From Micrococcales bacterium (GTDB lineage: Bacteria > Actinomycetota > Actinomycetes > S36-B12 > UBA5976), in the NCBI GenBank assembly GCA_024640585.1, contig JAHEEQ010000076.1, positions 1 through 7,763 on the forward strand: a DNA stretch of 7,763 nucleotides, read 5' to 3'. Made by a program: the position numbers and the translations under genes. Positions 4,590 through 7,763 of this stretch are shown in pieces. Each line of letters begins with the position of its first letter. Position 1 is the stretch's first letter. The notes under the pieces were generated by a model that saw only the letters and a list, made by a program, of their open reading frames with translations, did not search any database and had not been told where the DNA came from.

Positions 4590-7265
4590 ATGAGTTCATC
4601 TACACCAGCGATGGGTCCTGATTCCCGGCTTTTACTAGTGGACGGACATTCGCTTGCGTACCGGGCTTTTTACGCGCTTCCCGTCGAGAACTTTGCAGCT
4701 CCAGATGGGCAACCAACAAATGCAATTCAAGGCTTTGTGTCGATGCTCCTTCAAGTTGTTGAGGCTGAGAATCCAACTCATCTGGCTGTGGCATTTGACG
4801 TGAGCAGAGATACATTTCGTAAAGCTGAGTACCCTGAATACAAGGCAAATCGTGCGAAATCTCCAGAGGAATTTCGTTCACAAGTTCCAATTATTCGGGA
4901 GGTATTGGATTCGTTTGGCATTATCAATTTGGCTATTGAAGGGTACGAAGCAGACGACATAATTGCCACCCTTGCTACTGCCGCGAGTGGGCAACAGGCA
5001 CAAACTTTTATTTTGACTGGGGACAGAGATTCGCTACAGCTCGTGAACGAACAGATAACAGTCTTGTATCCGACAAAAGGCGTTCGAGAATTAGCACGGA
5101 TGACACCGGCGGCGGTGAAAGAGAAATACAACGTCCATCCAAATCAATATGCAGATTTTGCGGCACTTCGTGGTGATGCGAGTGACAACCTGCCGTCTAT
5201 TCCAGGTGTGGGAGAAAAGACAGCCGCTGCATGGCTCAACACATATGAAAATCTCGACGGCATTTTGGCAAATGCGCAAGAAGTCAAAGGCAAAGTAGGA
5301 GAGTCATTACGCAATCACGTATCGCAAGTTTTGCTAAATCGTCGCCTAACGCAATTAGTTCACGATGTTCCAGTTGAAACAAATGTGAATGATTTGCACA
5401 GACATCTTGGCAATCCTGCCGCGATCGACAAGGTGTTTGCCCGTCTTGGATTCAAAGCACTTCACAAACGAGCCTATGCAGCATTTGTAACTTCCGGCGC
5501 AGGGGAAGTAGTCGAAAACAATGAAGTAATCACGGTAACCAGAGGTGCAATTGGTTGGACGCCTGGGAAACTATCTGAAACATTTGCAACTATCGACAAA
5601 AAATATCCAGTAGCTGTATATGCGCAAGTTCATGGTTTAGCTACATTAAAAAGTTTAGGGTTTGCATGGCAAGAAAATCATCTAAATCTTGATTTTTCAG
5701 AACTTAAATCAAACGATAAAACAGCGTTACTCGAACTTTTTGCTGACCCCACATTTTTTGTTGTTGGATACGACATCAAACCACTCATTCGATGCCTGAT
5801 AAAAGACGGAGCCAACCTTGATAGTTTTAAGGGTGATGCCCAACTAATTGAATATCTTGGAAATCCTGGTCAACGGGGACTCGACATTGAGTCTTCCTAC
5901 GAAAGGCACCTGCATAAGGAATTGAGCAAACCAGAGGTTGGTCAGTCGCTTTTCGACGAGTCTGTCGCAGATCTTTCCCATCACGCTAGCGCAGTTCTTG
6001 ACCTTTGGAATTATTTAACTGCATACAGTGAAGCAAGTTTTATGAAACTGCATGATGAAATTGAACTCCCAACGCTGAAATTATTAGCGCGAATGGAATT
6101 TACGGGAATTGCACTAGATAAAGCGTCACTTTTATCGCTCGAAAAGAAATTTACAGAGGTTGCAACGAAGGCTGAAAAAACAGCTCAAGAAGTGGCAGGC
6201 AAGGAGTTCAATCTTGGCAGCCCAAAGCAACTGCAAGAGATTCTCTTTGCTGATAGAAATCTTCCTAAAACAAAAAAGATTAAAACCGGATTCACGACAG
6301 ATGCCGAAGCTCTTGGTTGGCTATTTGAAAACACCAAAGACAAAGTTGTTGAGCAGATTCTGATTTGGCGAGAAGTCATTAAGTTGAAACAAACCGTCTC
6401 AGGACTTTTGCCGCTTATAGATTCTGATGGCCGAGTGCATACAACCTTCGCTCAGACAGTGGCAGCCACAGGACGACTATCGAGTGTAGATCCAAATTTG
6501 CAAAACATTCCAGTTAGAAGCGCTGAAGGCAAGATGATTCGCGCCGCATTTATTTGCGATGAAAAATATGAATCTCTCCTTACTGCCGACTACAGTCAGA
6601 TTGAGATGCGAATCATGGCGCACCTTTCCAACGATGCTGGTCTGATAGCCGCTTTCAAGAGCGGAGAGGATTTGCATACAACCGTTGGGTCCCAAGTGTT
6701 TTCGGTTGCATCAGAAGATGTCACTGCAGATATGCGAAGGAAAATCAAAGCAATGTCTTACGGACTTGCTTATGGACTTGGATCTTTCGGATTGAGTCAA
6801 CAACTTGGAATTGAAACGCGCGAAGCTTCTGCCTTGATGGAAAAGTACTTTGAGAGATTCCAAGGAGTACGCGATTACCTCAAACAAGTAGTGGTTGAAG
6901 CATCGCAGTCTGGTTTCACTGAAACAATGTTTGGCCGAAAGCGTTTTCTGCCAGATTTGCAATCTACAAATCACCAGGCACGGCAAGCCGCTGAGAGAAT
7001 GGCTCTGAATGCTCCAATTCAAGGAAGCGCAGCTGATCTAATCAAAGTTGCAATGCTCAATGTTCAAAATGGCATTCAACGTGAAGGTTTGAAATCAAGG
7101 TTGCTCTTGCAAGTCCATGATGAATTGGTGCTTGAGGTGGCGCCTGGCGAGAAGGCTGCTATTTCAGCGGTAGTGAAAGCGGGAATGGAATCGGCTGTAA
7201 CTATGCGAGTACCTCTCGAAGTGTCTATGGGATTCGGCCCGAACTGGGACGCTGCCGCTCACTAA
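4590..7265 (+). CDS. polA: DNA polymerase I with inactive proofreading domain
   Basis: Pol I fills repair gaps and replaces Okazaki primers. The 891-residue protein has three regions. The 5'-3' nuclease (about 12-300) has metal ligands Asp18, Asp70, Glu120, Asp122, Asp123, Asp145, Asp147, Asp196 and Asp199, and a helix-hairpin-helix at PSIPGVGEKTA. The 3'-5' exonuclease-like region (about 310-485) lacks the catalytic acids: the DTE position reads YAQ, and the expected Asp424 and Asp501 equivalents appear as Leu399 and His465. The polymerase domain (about 486-891) is intact, with motif A DYSQIEMR (Asp667), motif B from Arg716 through Lys720, Tyr724 and Tyr728, and motif C VHDE (Asp844-Glu845). 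Tyr724 replaces the E. coli Phe762. The ATG at 4590 is preferred over that at 4611 because of the -10 box 6 nt upstream. rpsA follows after 148 nt without an obvious terminator. Confidence 0.98.
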   Translation: MSSSTPAMGPDSRLLLVDGHSLAYRAFYALPVENFAAPDGQPTNAIQGFVSMLLQVVEAENPTHLAVAFDVSRDTFRKAEYPEYKANRAKSPEEFRSQVPIIREVLDSFGIINLAIEGYEADDIIATLATAASGQQAQTFILTGDRDSLQLVNEQITVLYPTKGVRELARMTPAAVKEKYNVHPNQYADFAALRGDASDNLPSIPGVGEKTAAAWLNTYENLDGILANAQEVKGKVGESLRNHVSQVLLNRRLTQLVHDVPVETNVNDLHRHLGNPAAIDKVFARLGFKALHKRAYAAFVTSGAGEVVENNEVITVTRGAIGWTPGKLSETFATIDKKYPVAVYAQVHGLATLKSLGFAWQENHLNLDFSELKSNDKTALLELFADPTFFVVGYDIKPLIRCLIKDGANLDSFKGDAQLIEYLGNPGQRGLDIESSYERHLHKELSKPEVGQSLFDESVADLSHHASAVLDLWNYLTAYSEASFMKLHDEIELPTLKLLARMEFTGIALDKASLLSLEKKFTEVATKAEKTAQEVAGKEFNLGSPKQLQEILFADRNLPKTKKIKTGFTTDAEALGWLFENTKDKVVEQILIWREVIKLKQTVSGLLPLIDSDGRVHTTFAQTVAATGRLSSVDPNLQNIPVRSAEGKMIRAAFICDEKYESLLTADYSQIEMRIMAHLSNDAGLIAAFKSGEDLHTTVGSQVFSVASEDVTADMRRKIKAMSYGLAYGLGSFGLSQQLGIETREASALMEKYFERFQGVRDYLKQVVVEASQSGFTETMFGRKRFLPDLQSTNHQARQAAERMALNAPIQGSAADLIKVAMLNVQNGIQREGLKSRLLLQVHDELVLEVAPGEKAAISAVVKAGMESAVTMRVPLEVSMGFGPNWDAAAH

Positions 7266-7306
7266 CTGAGCGGATTAGGGCGGTTTTGAGGCTGGAATTT
7301 CCCCTC

Positions 7307-7312
7307 TAGAAT
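7307..7312 (+). promoter_or_regulatory. -10 box of likely rpsA promoter
   Basis: TAGAAT differs by one base from the TATAAT consensus and is the best -10 match seen in the window. The -35 assignment is uncertain: TTGAGG (7286-7291) is only 15 nt upstream, shorter than the usual 17. Its place between polA and rpsA fits an independent, strong rpsA promoter. Confidence 0.55.
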
Positions 7313-7399
7313 TCGCGGGCTCGATTCTGCAGAACACGCTTAGACATAGAGGCGCGGTCGTCACTGGGTTCGAGTGAATATCCTACAAATTATCCAATC

Positions 7400-7403
7400 G
7401 GAG
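7400..7403 (+). promoter_or_regulatory. Shine-Dalgarno site for rpsA, possibly hairpin-masked
   Basis: GGAG lies 10 nt before the rpsA ATG. CTCC (7410-7413), directly before the ATG, can pair with it around a 6-nt loop CAATTA. The stem is only 4 bp, so masking would be weak unless a protein stabilises it. Confidence 0.5.
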
Positions 7404-7413
7404 CAATTACTCC

Positions 7414-7763
7414 ATGACATCAAATAACATCGCTGTTAATGACATCGGTTCAGTTGAAGATTTCCTCGCAGCGATCGACAACACACTCAAGAATTTCGAT
7501 GACGGTGACCTAGTTGAAGGCATCATCGTCAAAGTAGATCGTGACGAAGTTCTGCTAGACATCGGTTACAAAACCGAAGGCGTGATTCCTTCACGCGAAC
7601 TTTCTATTAAACATGACATCGACCCAGCCTCCGTAGTGAAGGTTGGCGAACGTCTAGAGGCACTTGTTCTTCAGAAAGAAGACAAAGAAGGCCGCCTGAT
7701 TCTTTCCAAGAAGCGCGCACAGTACGAACGCGCATGGGGAGACATCGAAAAGGTCAAAGATGC
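7414..7763 (+). CDS. rpsA: 30S ribosomal protein S1, 3' end outside window
   Basis: S1 contacts mRNA on the 30S subunit through repeated S1 (OB-fold) domains. Only the first 116 residues are present; the frame is open at the window edge, and actinobacterial S1 is usually about 480 residues. After an acidic N-terminal stretch (SVEDFLAAIDNTLKNF), the first S1 domain begins near residue 31 with GDLVEGIIVKVDRDEVLLDIG, followed by KTEGVIPSREL. Then come VGERLEALVLQKEDKEGRLILSKKRA and the linker AWGDIEKVKD, all typical of RpsA. The ATG at 7414 is preceded by a GGAG site. Codon choice is unlike its neighbours: I count 8 ATC to 3 ATT and 10 GAC to 4 GAT, as expected for a highly expressed gene. Position directly after polA is conserved in actinobacteria. 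Confidence 0.95.
   Translation, partial: MTSNNIAVNDIGSVEDFLAAIDNTLKNFDDGDLVEGIIVKVDRDEVLLDIGYKTEGVIPSRELSIKHDIDPASVVKVGERLEALVLQKEDKEGRLILSKKRAQYERAWGDIEKVKD

Larger units (their letters stand above)
7266..7413 (+). other. polA-rpsA intergenic region and rpsA leader
   Basis: This 148-nt stretch has no credible ORF and no strong terminator for polA. It holds a good -10 box at 7307-7312, an exact 10-nt palindrome TTCTGCAGAA (7325-7334), and a GGAG site close to the rpsA start. A transcript starting near 7319 would carry a leader of about 95 nt. That is much longer than at pdtaR and polA, and long enough for post-transcriptional control. Confidence 0.6.

Noticed and set aside
6711..7022. 103-residue ORF on the - strand inside polA
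   Set aside because: It lies opposite polymerase motifs A-B and beyond, where the + strand is strongly constrained. The open frame is a by-product of polA codon use.
7325..7334. TTCTGCAGAA as a regulator operator or terminator stem in the rpsA leader
   Set aside because: It is only 10 nt, does not extend outward, leaves no room for a loop and has no T tract. It is noted in the intergenic entry but not called as a site.
7400..7413. ANTAR target hexaloop in the rpsA leader
   Set aside because: The loop has six bases (CAATTA) but lacks the A1 and G4 typical of ANTAR targets, and no second paired hexaloop with a terminator was found next to it.
1..7763. CRISPR array, insertion sequence, prophage or defence genes
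   Set aside because: No spaced direct repeats, terminal inverted repeats with target duplications, transposase or nuclease system was found. Nearly all sequence is accounted for by conserved housekeeping genes.

Overview
The window looks like chromosome from a low-GC actinobacterium. By eye the GC content is in the mid-40s (estimated, not counted). Supporting signs are the gene order aroB-aroQ-M24 peptidase-efp-nusB, an EF-P with the actinobacterial PGKGP loop, a PdtaR-type REC-ANTAR regulator near polA-rpsA, a DNA polymerase I with a degenerate proofreading domain and a Tyr in motif B, and TANNNT -10 boxes placed right for leaderless mRNAs. Tight packing and low GC would suit a streamlined freshwater lineage such as Nanopelagicales (acI), but that placement is inference. 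No mobile element, CRISPR array, toxin system or phage gene is visible. All protein-coding genes are housekeeping or conserved, so no undescribed multi-gene system is claimed. The most interesting signals are in the promoter architecture.

Left block (1-3392, + strand): an apparent operon of aroB (5' end outside the window), aroQ, a Xaa-Pro M24 peptidase, efp and nusB. Two junctions are one-base TAATG stop/start overlaps, one gap is 3 nt and one is 28 nt. aroB and aroQ catalyse consecutive shikimate-pathway steps. The peptidase and EF-P both deal with proline, in peptide turnover and in ribosome stalling. NusB is a transcription antitermination factor. The block ends at a perfect 30-nt palindrome that probably terminates transcription from both sides.

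Middle (3446-3572): tRNA-Leu(CAA) on the - strand, diverging from pdtaR. The two apparent promoters interlock within about 45 bp.

Right block (3573-7763): pdtaR (+), a hotdog thioesterase (-), polA (+) and the start of rpsA (+). The stops of pdtaR and the thioesterase overlap. The thioesterase and polA start back to back, with -10 boxes that appear to share a central TA, which suggests one symmetric promoter driving two leaderless mRNAs. pdtaR and polA carry the same TAGGCT hexamer exactly 6 nt before the start codon, and its TAG is an in-frame stop. rpsA instead has a leader of about 95 nt with a Shine-Dalgarno sequence.
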